From positions 248,280 to 312,279 of the forward strand of contig NZ_JAFHAP010000008.1 in NCBI RefSeq assembly GCF_016938855.1: a stretch of 64,000 nt of DNA. The letters run 5' to 3'. This stretch comes from Polycladomyces zharkentensis. GTDB taxonomy: Bacteria; Bacillota; Bacilli; Thermoactinomycetales; JIR-001. Of the stretch, positions 1 through 8,250 are shown one piece after another. How positions within the stretch are numbered: position 1 is the stretch's first letter; the number at the start of each line of letters is the position of its first letter. A model generated the notes under the pieces. The model did not search any database and had not been told where the DNA came from. It worked only from the letters and a program-made list of their open reading frames with translations. Both the position numbers and the translations under genes were made by a program.

Positions 1-951
1 GAAATCACACTCAAAGCGTTGCAGGAGAAAGAATTTTATGAGGCGGCCAAACCTCTCGTCATCGGTTCCATCCCCGTGTTGGAAACGATGCGGGAACGTA
101 TCGGAAGCCCGCTGCGCTTTCAACGGGTTCACCATCCCAACGAAGGGGTTTACACATACGGCACCGTGGATGTCTTGGATCTGGACAACATACGGATTGA
201 CGAGTTGCGGATGGGGGAAGTGCAAGCGGATTGCGGGCAGGCGGCGTATGAGTACATCCGCAAAGCAACCGAGTTGGCCCTGAGCGGAGAAATCGATGCG
301 GTGGTGACGGCGCCGATCAACAAAGAAGCGCTAAAAGCGGCAGGGGTGCCATACATCGGCCACACGGAAATGTTGGCTGATTTGACAAATGCGGAAGAAG
401 AGATGACGATGTTTGCGGTCGAGAACGTCAAAATATTCTTTCTCACCCGTCATTTGTCATTGGCGGAAGCTTGCCGGAAGATCGGAGATGCGGATTTTGT
501 CCTGCGCGGCATCCGCCGGTCTTATGCATCCTTGTCCCGTCTCACAGGCGGAACCCCCAAACTGGCGGTCGCGGGACTCAATCCCCATGCAGGTGAAGGG
601 GGGTTGCTGGGCAGGGAGGAGATTGACGCCATCCAACCAGCGGTGAAACGGGCACAAGCGGAAGGAATGGATGTCGTCGGGCCGATTCCTGCCGACTCTG
701 TGTTCCATTTTGCGCGAAAAGGGGCGTATCACGCGGTGTTGTCCTTGTACCACGATCAAGGGCATATTGCGGCCAAAATGATCGACTTTGAAAAAACGGT
801 CTCCATTACGCTGGGGTTGCCCATTCTGCGAACCAGTGTCGACCACGGCACCGCATTTGACATTGCCGGCCGCAATCTCGCCTCGCCAGTCTCGATGATG
901 GAAGCAATTCGAGCCGCGATCGTTTACGCTGCTCGATATCAAACCGTGTGA
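1..951 (+). CDS. PdxA-family 4-phosphate dehydrogenase, 5'-truncated by the window
   Basis: The reading frame is open from base 1 (EITLKALQEKEFYEAA), so the usual N-terminal GDPAGIGPE loop lies outside the window and the TTG at 19 is not a true start. Three conserved histidine motifs for the divalent metal are visible: GHTEML, GLNPHAGEGG and YHDQGHIAAK. The family performs NAD-dependent oxidation and decarboxylation of 4-phosphohydroxy-threonine in vitamin B6 synthesis, or of 4-phospho-threonate/erythronate in the PdxA2 branch. The gene is followed directly by an anion:cation symporter of the sugar-acid type, which favours the PdxA2 catabolic role; that assignment is inference. Confidence 0.9.
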   Translation, partial: EITLKALQEKEFYEAAKPLVIGSIPVLETMRERIGSPLRFQRVHHPNEGVYTYGTVDVLDLDNIRIDELRMGEVQADCGQAAYEYIRKATELALSGEIDAVVTAPINKEALKAAGVPYIGHTEMLADLTNAEEEMTMFAVENVKIFFLTRHLSLAEACRKIGDADFVLRGIRRSYASLSRLTGGTPKLAVAGLNPHAGEGGLLGREEIDAIQPAVKRAQAEGMDVVGPIPADSVFHFARKGAYHAVLSLYHDQGHIAAKMIDFEKTVSITLGLPILRTSVDHGTAFDIAGRNLASPVSMMEAIRAAIVYAARYQTV

Positions 952-953
952 AG

Positions 954-975
954 AAGGGGGAGATCCCCCTTTCGC
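954..975 (+). terminator. Possible intrinsic terminator or attenuator
   Basis: AAGGGGG and CCCCCTT pair around an AGAT loop immediately after the stop codon of the PdxA-like gene. The T tract is poor, so it may only attenuate read-through into the transporter gene. Confidence 0.35.
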
Positions 976-1017
976 TGCCTCTTTTGAAAACGTTATCAAT
1001 CCTGTTCGGGAGGGATC

Positions 1018-2277
1018 ATGATGCGCGTGTCAAAGTGGATACGGATCATTCCCGTTGCATTTGTCATGTACATGCTGGCGTACATGGACCGGATCAATGT
1101 CGGCGTCTTGCTGCCGGCAATGCAGAAAGACTTGCACTTGTCCGCTTCGGCGGCGGGGGACATCGCCGGTATTTTTTTCTGGGGCTACATGATCCTGCAG
1201 ATACCGGGCGGTATCTTGGCTACTCGTTGGTCGGCGAGAAAACTGATTTTCATTTTGATGTTGCTGTGGGGATGCGCGGCGACGGCTTCCGGTCTCGTGC
1301 AAACGGAAGCGCAATTGAAATGGGTGCGCTTTTTGCTCGGCGTGGCCGAAGGCGGGGTATGGCCGGCCGTGCTGGTCTTGTTGGCTTCCTGGTTCACCAA
1401 CCGGGAACGGGCGCGGGCCAATGCCGTATGGATGTCGTGTCTCCCGGTTTCAGCGATGTTGATGGCACCCTTATCCGGTATGTTGTTGGAGTACTTTGAC
1501 TGGCGCACCGTCTTTGTGATCGAAGGACTGCCCCCGCTGATCTGGGCTTTCGTCTGGTTGGCGGTGATTAAAGATCGTCCGACCGAAGCGAAATGGATGA
1601 AAGAAGACGAGAGGAAACAGTTGATGGAAGCGTTGCAAAGGGAGCAAAAGCAAGTCCCAACCGGAACGGACGGCTTTGGAAGTGCCCTTCGCAATCCGTT
1701 GGTCTGGGGTTTGGTATTGATGTACTTTTTGTGGATCACCGGTTTTTACGGTTACACGATGTGGGTCCCCAGCGTGGTGGGCACGTTTGCCAAAGATCCC
1801 GCTACCATGGGGTGGTTGACGGCAATCCCGTTCGTCTGTGCATTGGTGGCCATGGTAGTGAACTCTCACTGGTCCGACCGACGGATGAATCGGATTCAGC
1901 ATGTGACGATCCCCTTGCTGATTGCTTCCGCCGCCATGATTGCGGGACAATGGGTGGAATCCCCCTTATGGCAGATGGTTCTGCTGTCCATCACGGCCAT
2001 GGGCGTGTATGCCCCCTATGGACCGCTGTGGGCCATTCCCACTGCAGCGTTTCCCGTTTCCGTAGCAGGGGCGGCGATGGGTCTGCAAAATGCCGTCGGC
2101 AATTTGGGCGGTTATTTCGGTCCCAAGTTCGTGGGAATGTTGAAAGACGCAACCGGGAATTATCATGCGGGCTTTTATTTCCTGGCCGTTTCTCTCTTGC
2201 TTGCTGCCTTGACCACATGGCTGATGGTGCGGGCATCCACACCCGGCGCCCGACAAACGAAAGAAACATCTATGTAG
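1018..2277 (+). CDS. MFS transporter, anion:cation symporter (ACS) type
   Basis: A 419-residue protein with about twelve hydrophobic segments. The first helix ends in YMLAYMDRINVG, the signature of ACS-family symporters for organic anions such as galactonate, glucarate or tartrate, and an RERARANAVW loop follows helix 4. The start is the first of two ATGs, preceded by GGGAGGG. It is 66 bases downstream of the PdxA-like gene in the same direction, so the pair probably takes up and degrades a sugar acid. The exact substrate cannot be read from the sequence. Confidence 0.88.
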   Translation: MMRVSKWIRIIPVAFVMYMLAYMDRINVGVLLPAMQKDLHLSASAAGDIAGIFFWGYMILQIPGGILATRWSARKLIFILMLLWGCAATASGLVQTEAQLKWVRFLLGVAEGGVWPAVLVLLASWFTNRERARANAVWMSCLPVSAMLMAPLSGMLLEYFDWRTVFVIEGLPPLIWAFVWLAVIKDRPTEAKWMKEDERKQLMEALQREQKQVPTGTDGFGSALRNPLVWGLVLMYFLWITGFYGYTMWVPSVVGTFAKDPATMGWLTAIPFVCALVAMVVNSHWSDRRMNRIQHVTIPLLIASAAMIAGQWVESPLWQMVLLSITAMGVYAPYGPLWAIPTAAFPVSVAGAAMGLQNAVGNLGGYFGPKFVGMLKDATGNYHAGFYFLAVSLLLAALTTWLMVRASTPGARQTKETSM

Positions 2278-2383
2278 GATTTTCAGTATAATTGAACCAG
2301 CTCACTTGAAAGGATTGATTGGCCGATGTGATTCACGTGTGCCTATCCGAACAAACAAAATCAAATAAATAAGGAGGGCAAAC

Positions 2384-3583
2384 GTGAACCGGCGATCGTT
2401 CCATTGGCTGTGGATCGGTCAATCCTCAGCCAATTTGGGGGATGCGTTTTATACGCTTGCGGTGGTTTCCCACCTGTATTCACTGACTCACTCGGCCACT
2501 TTCGCCGCGATGGTTCCACTCCTGCGGGTGGGCATGATGCTGGCGGGCGGATTGGCTGCTCCGCTCGTCATGGCCCGTTTCTCCCTCAAAGGAATATTGA
2601 TTGCCTCCCAATGGGGACAGACGGGGTTGTTGCTCGCTTTGTATACCGCCATATCCGTTTCGGTTTCACACGTCACCGAGATCATGGCGATTTTCGCCGT
2701 CATTCTGATGATGGCGTTCTTGGACGGATGGACGGTACCCACCCGCAACGCTTTGGTTCCCCGCTTGATTCCCGAAGACCAATGGGTCAAGGCGAACGGT
2801 TGGTTGTTGACGAGTGACCAGATTGTGCAATTGATCGGGTGGATCGCGGGCGGGATGTTGTCGGCGAAGTGGGGAGTGCGTGAATTGATCGGCTTGACCT
2901 TCGGGATGTTCCTGTTTTCTTCGGTCTCCCTTAAGTGGGTGAAAGAAGCCGGACAGCCACGGGAAAAGGATCAAAAACACCTTCCCAATCGGGGACAATG
3001 GCAAATCGGATGGAAAACCCTCTGGTCCCGTCGTATCCTGCGTCGTCTGGTCATGACAGATATTCTGGATACGGCTGCGGGAAGCGTGTGGGTCGGGGCA
3101 TTGACTCTCGTGTTTGTCCGGGAGATATTGCATCGGGGGCCGGATTGGTGGGGATGGATCAACGGCAGCTACTTTGCCGGTATGATTCTCGGGGGTGTGA
3201 TCGTCGTGCATCTCTCCCGCCATCTGGAGCGCAACCTTGTCCGGGCAATGGGATGGGGGTCACTTCTCGCCGGTGCATTCGTTTTCATCTATGCGTGGAA
3301 CGAACATCCCGGGGTCGCTCTGGCTCTCTGTCTGCTGATGGGTCCGCCGTATCAGTTGCGCGAAACGGCGCAACGCACCTTGTTGCAAAAAAGTGTGGAT
3401 GACACGTTGTTGCCGCATGTATTGGCCGCACATGGCAGTCTCACCTACGCGACGTTCGGATTGTCCGTGTTGTCCATGAGCTTGGCGGCAGATCTATGGG
3501 GGATTCAAACACCGTATATCATCAGCGGTGTGCTGCTGCTGGGGGCGGCATTCATCGCTCTGACCGCAGCAATTTCCGACTGA
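2384..3583 (+). CDS. MFS transporter (efflux-like), 399 aa
   Basis: A polytopic membrane protein beginning MNRRSFHWLWIGQSSANLGD, the layout of the MFS-3 type proteins (enterobactin exporter/macrolide efflux-like) of Bacillales. The GTG start has a perfect AAGGAGG seven bases upstream. An A-motif-like loop is weak and no substrate-defining residues are recognised. It is separated from the ACS symporter by about 100 bases and ends in a strong terminator, so it is probably a single-gene unit. Confidence 0.8.
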   Translation: MNRRSFHWLWIGQSSANLGDAFYTLAVVSHLYSLTHSATFAAMVPLLRVGMMLAGGLAAPLVMARFSLKGILIASQWGQTGLLLALYTAISVSVSHVTEIMAIFAVILMMAFLDGWTVPTRNALVPRLIPEDQWVKANGWLLTSDQIVQLIGWIAGGMLSAKWGVRELIGLTFGMFLFSSVSLKWVKEAGQPREKDQKHLPNRGQWQIGWKTLWSRRILRRLVMTDILDTAAGSVWVGALTLVFVREILHRGPDWWGWINGSYFAGMILGGVIVVHLSRHLERNLVRAMGWGSLLAGAFVFIYAWNEHPGVALALCLLMGPPYQLRETAQRTLLQKSVDDTLLPHVLAAHGSLTYATFGLSVLSMSLAADLWGIQTPYIISGVLLLGAAFIALTAAISD

Positions 3584-3591
3584 CGGTTTAC

Positions 3592-3622
3592 AGCCGTTTC
3601 CTTCGCGGAAACGGCTTTTTCC
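3592..3622 (+). terminator. Intrinsic terminator
   Basis: AGCCGTTTCC and GGAAACGGCT form a perfect 10-bp stem with a TTCGC loop followed by a T run, just after the MFS stop codon. Confidence 0.9.
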
Positions 3623-3662
3623 TTTTCCATCTGATATACTATTTTCAAATGAAGAAGGAAGG

Positions 3663-4082
3663 GTGAGAGAAAGATTGTCCTCGGATGCGTTTCGATCCAT
3701 CATCGAAAAAAGTTTCGGCCCCTTGGAAACGCGGGTCATGGAAGTATTGTGGAACAAACAGTCGGCCACCGTCCAAGAAATCGTAGAAGAGCTGAATGAT
3801 GAGAAAAACTATGCCTACACCACCATCTTGACCATCCTCACACGCTTGACTCGCAAAGGCATGTTGGATCGCATCAAAGAGGGGAGAATGCATCGGTACC
3901 GGCCCCGGTATACGAAAGAAGAGTGGGTAAAAAAGGTGACCTCCCAAGCCGTCGAAGGATTGCTCTCCGACTTCGGGGAACTGGCGATCGCCCAGTTCGT
4001 GGATACCGTGGGCAGCACACCGGAACAGCTGGAAAAATTGAAACGCCTGATTCGCGAATTGGAGAGGAGAGAGGAGGATTGA
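3663..4082 (+). CDS. BlaI/MecI/CopY-family transcriptional repressor
   Basis: 139 residues with the winged-helix of the penicillinase-repressor family (GPLETRVMEVLWNKQSATVQ, then YAYTTILTILTRLTRKGML) and a C-terminal dimerisation helix. These repressors bind TACA/TGTA dyads and are released either by proteolysis (BlaI/MecI) or by copper (CopY). The start is GTG at 3663 with GGAAGG upstream. The stop overlaps the start of an M56 protease by four bases (TTGA), so the two are translationally coupled, as in blaI-blaR1 pairs. A matching operator lies at 4966-5001 in front of the lipoprotein gene. No CopY-type CxC metal motif is visible, so release by the protease partner is the better guess. Confidence 0.88.
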   Translation: MRERLSSDAFRSIIEKSFGPLETRVMEVLWNKQSATVQEIVEELNDEKNYAYTTILTILTRLTRKGMLDRIKEGRMHRYRPRYTKEEWVKKVTSQAVEGLLSDFGELAIAQFVDTVGSTPEQLEKLKRLIRELERREED

Positions 4083-4966
4083 CCAAAAACGCGTTTGCTC
4101 CTCTGCTTCACATCAGTGCAGCCGTCGGTACGACACTGCTGGCGGTGTGGGTATTGTCGACCGATGCCGTCATCCGAACGGCCATCGACTGGGTTCACCG
4201 ATGTTGCGGTGTCATTTTTTTGAGCGGACAGATTCCCGGGATTTATTATCTGTTCACATCGTTGTTCGTGGTATGGGTGTCTCTTTTCATCTGGCGCGTC
4301 CGAACCATGGTTCGCCAAACCCGACGCTTTTTGAACACACTCCTCCCCTTGAAAGTGAATCATCCGGTCCATCCGGTGTTGCTTCGTTTCCAACAAACGT
4401 ATGGCGTTCCGGTCGACGTGTTCGACTTTGCCCGACCATTGGCGTTCTCTTACGGATGGAAGCGTTCGCGTATCGGGATCAGCACGGGGTTGATCCAATT
4501 GTTGAACCCACAAGAGCTGGAAGCCGTGTTGGAACATGAATACCATCATTGTGTGGCGCGCGATCCGATGAAAATGGTGTTTGCTGCGGGAGCGTCCACG
4601 GCCTTCTTTTTCCTGCCGGTCGTATACCGGCTCTGTCAGCGTTATTATTTGGAAAAAGAGATCCAAGCCGATCGGCGGGCAGCTGAAAAAGTGGGGGCCA
4701 AAGCGGTGGCTGCCGCTTTATACAAAATCACCGCGTATTCGAGTGGGAAGCTTTCCTTCATGCCGCGGTTTGACCAGGAAGGACAAAGCGTCCTGCGTGT
4801 GAATGCTTTGCTTTCCGGAAAACCCGATTTCCCCGGAATTCCGATCGCGCATTGGATATGGTCGGGGATCAGTTTTCTCCTGTTGGCCATTGTGATGGCC
4901 GATCTGATCAGCACCATGTCCATCGGGCATAATGTGCACATCTGTTTGTTCCCGTTGACATGGTAA
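4079..4966 (+). CDS. M56-family membrane metalloprotease (BlaR1-like sensor)
   Basis: 295 residues from a TTG start at 4079, chosen because it overlaps the repressor stop and has GAGAGGAGGA in front; the open frame extends further upstream but only inside the repressor gene. Hydrophobic segments flank the gluzincin motif VLEHEYHH (HExxH) in the middle of the protein, with a downstream ADRRAAEK segment supplying the third zinc ligand region. There is no extracellular penicillin-binding sensor domain, so this is the short M56 form rather than full BlaR1. It likely cleaves the upstream repressor after an unknown envelope or metal signal. Confidence 0.85.
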   Translation: MTKNAFAPLLHISAAVGTTLLAVWVLSTDAVIRTAIDWVHRCCGVIFLSGQIPGIYYLFTSLFVVWVSLFIWRVRTMVRQTRRFLNTLLPLKVNHPVHPVLLRFQQTYGVPVDVFDFARPLAFSYGWKRSRIGISTGLIQLLNPQELEAVLEHEYHHCVARDPMKMVFAAGASTAFFFLPVVYRLCQRYYLEKEIQADRRAAEKVGAKAVAAALYKITAYSSGKLSFMPRFDQEGQSVLRVNALLSGKPDFPGIPIAHWIWSGISFLLLAIVMADLISTMSIGHNVHICLFPLTW

Positions 4967-5001
4967 AAAGATACTACTACAATCATGTAGTAGTATCTTT
5001 T
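4955..5001 (+). promoter_or_regulatory. Sigma-A promoter with embedded BlaI/CopY-type operator
   Basis: TTGACA (4955-4960), a 17-base spacer and TACAAT (4978-4983) form a near-consensus promoter that begins inside the end of the M56 gene. A perfect 16-bp dyad with a 4-base centre (4966-4981 and 4986-5001, core TACTACA...TGTAGTA) covers the -10 region. This is the recognition pattern known for BlaI/CopY repressors, so the repressor encoded at 3663 very probably controls the lipoprotein. Confidence 0.85.
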
Positions 5002-5028
5002 CTTTTGAGACGAAAGGAGCCAACCAGG

Positions 5029-5862
5029 ATGAAACGACAGTGGGTCACAGGATTGATCGCGATCGCTTTCGCCGTTTCAGTCACGGGGTGCACAGGCATA
5101 TCGCAAGATCAACAATCACCTTCGCATCAACAGCACGGTGAACACGGACAGGAACACACGGAAAAAACAGCTGCGGTGAAAACGAACTGGTCATTTTCAC
5201 CGCAACAACCGAAAGCCGGACAATCCGCTTCTCTCTCCCTCCAGGTGGTAAAACCGGACGGAAAACCGGTACGGGATTTTGCGATCAATCACGAAAAAAA
5301 GATGCATCTGATTGTGGTCAGCAAAGATCTCTCTGTCTTCGAGCATCTGCATCCGCAGTATAAAGGGAACGGATCATTTCAAGTCAATGTGCCGTTCCCG
5401 GCCGGGGGAGAATATCGGTTGTTCGCCGATTTTCAACCAAAAGGGGAAGCCCAGGTGACCCAAATGCAAACCGTCTCGGTCAATGGTCCCAAGCCATCTG
5501 CAAAGCCGATTCAGCCGGATGCCGAGCTGACCAAAGTGGTGGACGGCAAGAAGGTGACGCTGTCTTTTGATCAGCCGCTGAAGGCGAAAAAACCCGTCAT
5601 GTTGACCTTCTCTTTCCGCGATGCCAAAACGAATCAACCGATCAAAGATTTGCAACCGTACTTGGGAGCGATCGGGCATGTGGTGATACTGGATCAAAAC
5701 GCCAGGGAATATCTGCACGTCCATCCGATGAGCGAAAACACGACAGGCCCTGATGCGCAATTTCATGCGGAGTTTCCTCACAGCGGTGTATTCAAGGTGT
5801 GGGGAGAATTCCAACACCGCGGCAAGGTGTTTACTGTTCCGTTTGTCATTCGAGTTTCGTAG
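5029..5862 (+). CDS. His-rich secreted lipoprotein with two YtkA-like domains
   Basis: 277 residues from ATG 5029 (AAAGGAG upstream; the frame runs further up but through the promoter). A lipoprotein signal peptide ends VSVTGC, with Cys21 as lipidation site, followed by a His-rich linker (HQQHGEHGQEH). Two similar beta-rich repeats each contain a histidine cluster: VFEHLHPQY near residue 105 and EYLHVHPMSE near residue 230. Such domains occur in envelope proteins linked to copper delivery (YtkA/FixH type). Together with the BlaI/CopY operator this suggests a regulated metal or envelope stress function; that role is inferred. Confidence 0.8.
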   Translation: MKRQWVTGLIAIAFAVSVTGCTGISQDQQSPSHQQHGEHGQEHTEKTAAVKTNWSFSPQQPKAGQSASLSLQVVKPDGKPVRDFAINHEKKMHLIVVSKDLSVFEHLHPQYKGNGSFQVNVPFPAGGEYRLFADFQPKGEAQVTQMQTVSVNGPKPSAKPIQPDAELTKVVDGKKVTLSFDQPLKAKKPVMLTFSFRDAKTNQPIKDLQPYLGAIGHVVILDQNAREYLHVHPMSENTTGPDAQFHAEFPHSGVFKVWGEFQHRGKVFTVPFVIRVS

Positions 5863-5890
5863 GAGCCGGTTCGGGCGGCTCCTTTTTTGT
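5862..5890 (+). terminator. Intrinsic terminator
   Basis: GGAGCCG and CGGCTCC pair around a seven-base loop and are followed by six T, right after the lipoprotein stop. Confidence 0.9.
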
Positions 5891-6002
5891 GTTCCGCAAT
5901 CCCCATTTTTGATGTTTTCAGCATTTCCCCACCCCTTTCTTCGGCCGGTGAATATGCTATTCAACATGATCAACCGTTTTCGGTGAAAGGAAAGGGGGCA
6001 AA

Positions 6003-6060
6003 TCATACGTGATGTCGGGATTGCGATGCCCGTTTACAATCAGGTTCCGTTTCCTTCCAC
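6003..6060 (+). pseudogene. Remnant of a family 2 glycosyltransferase N-terminus
   Basis: One frame reads RDVGIAMPVYNQVPF, the typical first strand and nucleotide-binding loop of GT2 glycosyltransferases, preceded by an AAAGGGGG ribosome-site-like sequence. The frame breaks down within about 60 bases and runs into a duplicated fragment of the lipoprotein gene. Nothing downstream restores it. Confidence 0.5.
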
Positions 6061-6090
6061 GATGCTGATACCAATCAACCGATTAACTTA

Positions 6091-6160
6091 TGGTGATACT
6101 GGATCAAAGCGCTAAGGAATATCTGCACGTCCATCCGGTGAGCGAAAACATGAGAGGTCC
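6091..6160 (+). repeat. 70-bp duplicated fragment of the lipoprotein gene
   Basis: These 70 bases are a near copy of 5681-5750 inside the lipoprotein gene (same EYLHVHP-coding segment, a handful of substitutions). It stands alone in non-coding sequence, so it is either the end of a lost second lipoprotein copy or a recombination scar. The rest of 6161-6552 shows no gene; a few coding-like codons near 6210-6290 are too broken to name. Confidence 0.75.
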
Positions 6161-6552
6161 CGCTTAAATCAAGGGGGTCACAGTAAGTTACCGAATGAAA
6201 GCCTTTTGACTATCTGCATAGGAATCCTGGATTCGGAAAGTATTCCGACGGGGAAATTCGGCATACCCCGTGACAAAAGGTGTTTTTTGCTATCCTCAAG
6301 GGGGAGCCACCTTTTGGTTGGTGATGGCTTTCATCTTACTAAAAAGTTCGGGCTTATTGATATCTAAAAAATGTGTTTTTTACTAGTTTCATTATGATTC
6401 GCTTTGCATAAACTAACTAACGAAAATTAAGTGAAATGCTATATCTCAACCCATAGTGAAACAAATTTCTCATCATTAACCTCATATTTCAATAATCCTT
6501 GTCCTCCAACACATGGGATAATGAGAATCACAAAAGAAGGGAAGAAAGATCG

Positions 6553-7308
6553 ATGAAGGAAGATTTTTTTATAACCTTAAATTCTATCACCGGGACATTT
6601 AATATGGTGTTGAAAAGACCTGGATTAGTTGAAGATACAATATCTCAGTTGGGAAGTTGGGAACCTCATCTGAGTAAAATGTTATGCAATACCATGAAAG
6701 ATGGGAGTATTTTTTTAGATATTGGAGCCTATATTGGCTATCATAGTTTATATATGGCAAGTATTTCTCCGAAAATAACATGCATTAGCTTTGAACCGCA
6801 TCCAATGATTTATAAACAATTCATCAAAAATGTCGAAATTAATCAAATGGATAATATTGTTGTTCATAATTTGGCCGTAGGCGATTTTGATGGAAACATC
6901 CACTTTTACGTGCAGAATGACAGCTGCTATAATCAGGCGCTGTCCAGCATCGAACCATATGAAGGTATAGACGATAATTTTGAAAAGGTAGACATTAATA
7001 TGGTCACCTTAGATAAGTTTATAGACGACAAAATAAAGGAAAGAGTGAGTGCTATAAAAATCGATACACAAGGCTATGAATACCAAGTCATTCACGGGGC
7101 CCTCGATATCATACATGCAGCCCGGCCTGTTATTGCTTTTGAATACCATACGCATTCGAAAAGGAGTTTAAAGGAAATATTGAATTTAATTCCAGACTAT
7201 GATGTATATAAAATTCAACCATTTACTGGCGAAATCAGGAGTTTAGCGGATGCTGATCCAATAAATTTTTTGAATGATTTCGTCTGTATCCCCAAAAATA
7301 AATCATAA
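6553..7308 (+). CDS. FkbM-family SAM-dependent methyltransferase
   Basis: 251 residues from ATG 6553, preceded by GGGAAGAAAG; earlier in-frame codons lack a ribosome site. The FkbM core is clear: the SAM loop FLDIGAYIGYHSLYMA, the acidic strand end FEPHP, the AVGDFDGN turn and the IKIDTQGYEYQVIHGA motif. FkbM enzymes O-methylate sugars or polyketides. The gene is markedly more AT-rich than its neighbours, which suggests horizontal acquisition. Its place at the head of a surface-sugar cluster suggests O-methylation of a glycan. Confidence 0.88.
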   Translation: MKEDFFITLNSITGTFNMVLKRPGLVEDTISQLGSWEPHLSKMLCNTMKDGSIFLDIGAYIGYHSLYMASISPKITCISFEPHPMIYKQFIKNVEINQMDNIVVHNLAVGDFDGNIHFYVQNDSCYNQALSSIEPYEGIDDNFEKVDINMVTLDKFIDDKIKERVSAIKIDTQGYEYQVIHGALDIIHAARPVIAFEYHTHSKRSLKEILNLIPDYDVYKIQPFTGEIRSLADADPINFLNDFVCIPKNKS

Positions 7309-7990
7309 ACAAGCCTGTCGTCTGATAGCACTTCGGTATATTGTTACGTCGAACGGGCTAAAGTGCCCCGGATGATCGGTCTTTGTTTTTGGTCCAATCG
7401 ACGTAACCATCTTGTCTTCGATGGTGGTCCCCTTTTCAATATTTCTTCTGGTCATCGTTTTCAATTCCAGACCGAATCCCTTCCCATCGATATCGATCCG
7501 GGTATCCGGGTACGTACTTTTTTTCTAACTTGGGCTTCCTGTAGGCCAACAGAATCTGTGCAATCTCCCCTTGGTTTCACCAGCCCAAGTCTTCCAGCAC
7601 CTGCATGAGTGCCATCTGCTTTTTGTCTTCTGGGAGGACTTTAGCATAGTCTGAATATAATCCGTAACCTTAGAGGTTTTTTATCGACAGCGCCGTCTTC
7701 TTGGACGGCGTTTTGATGTGCGCCAATCCAAATGAGACGGAAGCCTTAGTACCTTGTTAACTCTCAGCGTTTGATCTTCCTTTGAGCGTTCGTTAGGCCA
7801 CAGGGTTTCAACATTAGATGTTGTAGCTGAACACCCAGTTGAGAAACTGGATATCCGGTTCTGGAATCAGCCACTCAAAAACCCGGTTAAATACTTGTGC
7901 GACGACTCGGGAGTCACTATCTGTTTTTTCCAGGATCACCTCCACCGTATCCCCGTTGGCGCTCAATGACAATCACCATGCAAATCCCGG
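7309..7990 (-). pseudogene. Decayed minus-strand coding traces, product not recognised
   Basis: Between the FkbM gene and the CDP-sugar genes no intact gene is present, but the minus strand holds protein-like stretches. Around 7330-7510 one frame reads DIDGKGFGLELKTMTRR and then NIEKGTTIEDKMVTSIG; a shifted frame upstream reads LPEDKKQMALMQVLEDLGW before a stop. A second stretch at 7815-7970 reads FEWLIPEPDIQFLNWVF. They are separated by frame breaks and I cannot assign a family. Confidence 0.45.
7691..7715 (+). terminator. Terminator-like hairpin
   Basis: CGCCGTC and GACGGCG pair around TTCTTG and are followed by TTTTG. It lies among decayed sequence and may be the end of a lost transcription unit. 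Confidence 0.5.
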
Positions 7991-8131
7991 TATGTTGATT
8001 CAAAGCGGTGCGCGGGGCCTGTATTAGCGTTTCAAGGCCGGTTAAATAACCTTAGCCCGGCAGAACTAAGACAACGTGGTTGTGGATTGTTTTTATCTGT
8101 CTGAAGTGCGTTATTATTTGAGCTCACTGGG

Positions 8132-8161
8132 TTGAAAGGATCGTGAAGATATGGGTAATAC
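8132..8161 (+). promoter_or_regulatory. Putative sigma-A promoter of the CDP-sugar cluster
   Basis: TTGAAA (8132-8137) and TAATAC (8156-8161) with an 18-base spacer, about 90 bases before the cytidylyltransferase start. No operator dyad stands out. Confidence 0.45.
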
Positions 8162-8250
8162 TCTATTTCATTACTTGAGTCATATACCTATTACATTTTT
8201 TTTCATAATGCATAGCATGTCATAAAACCGTTATAGGGGTGGACGGCGAA

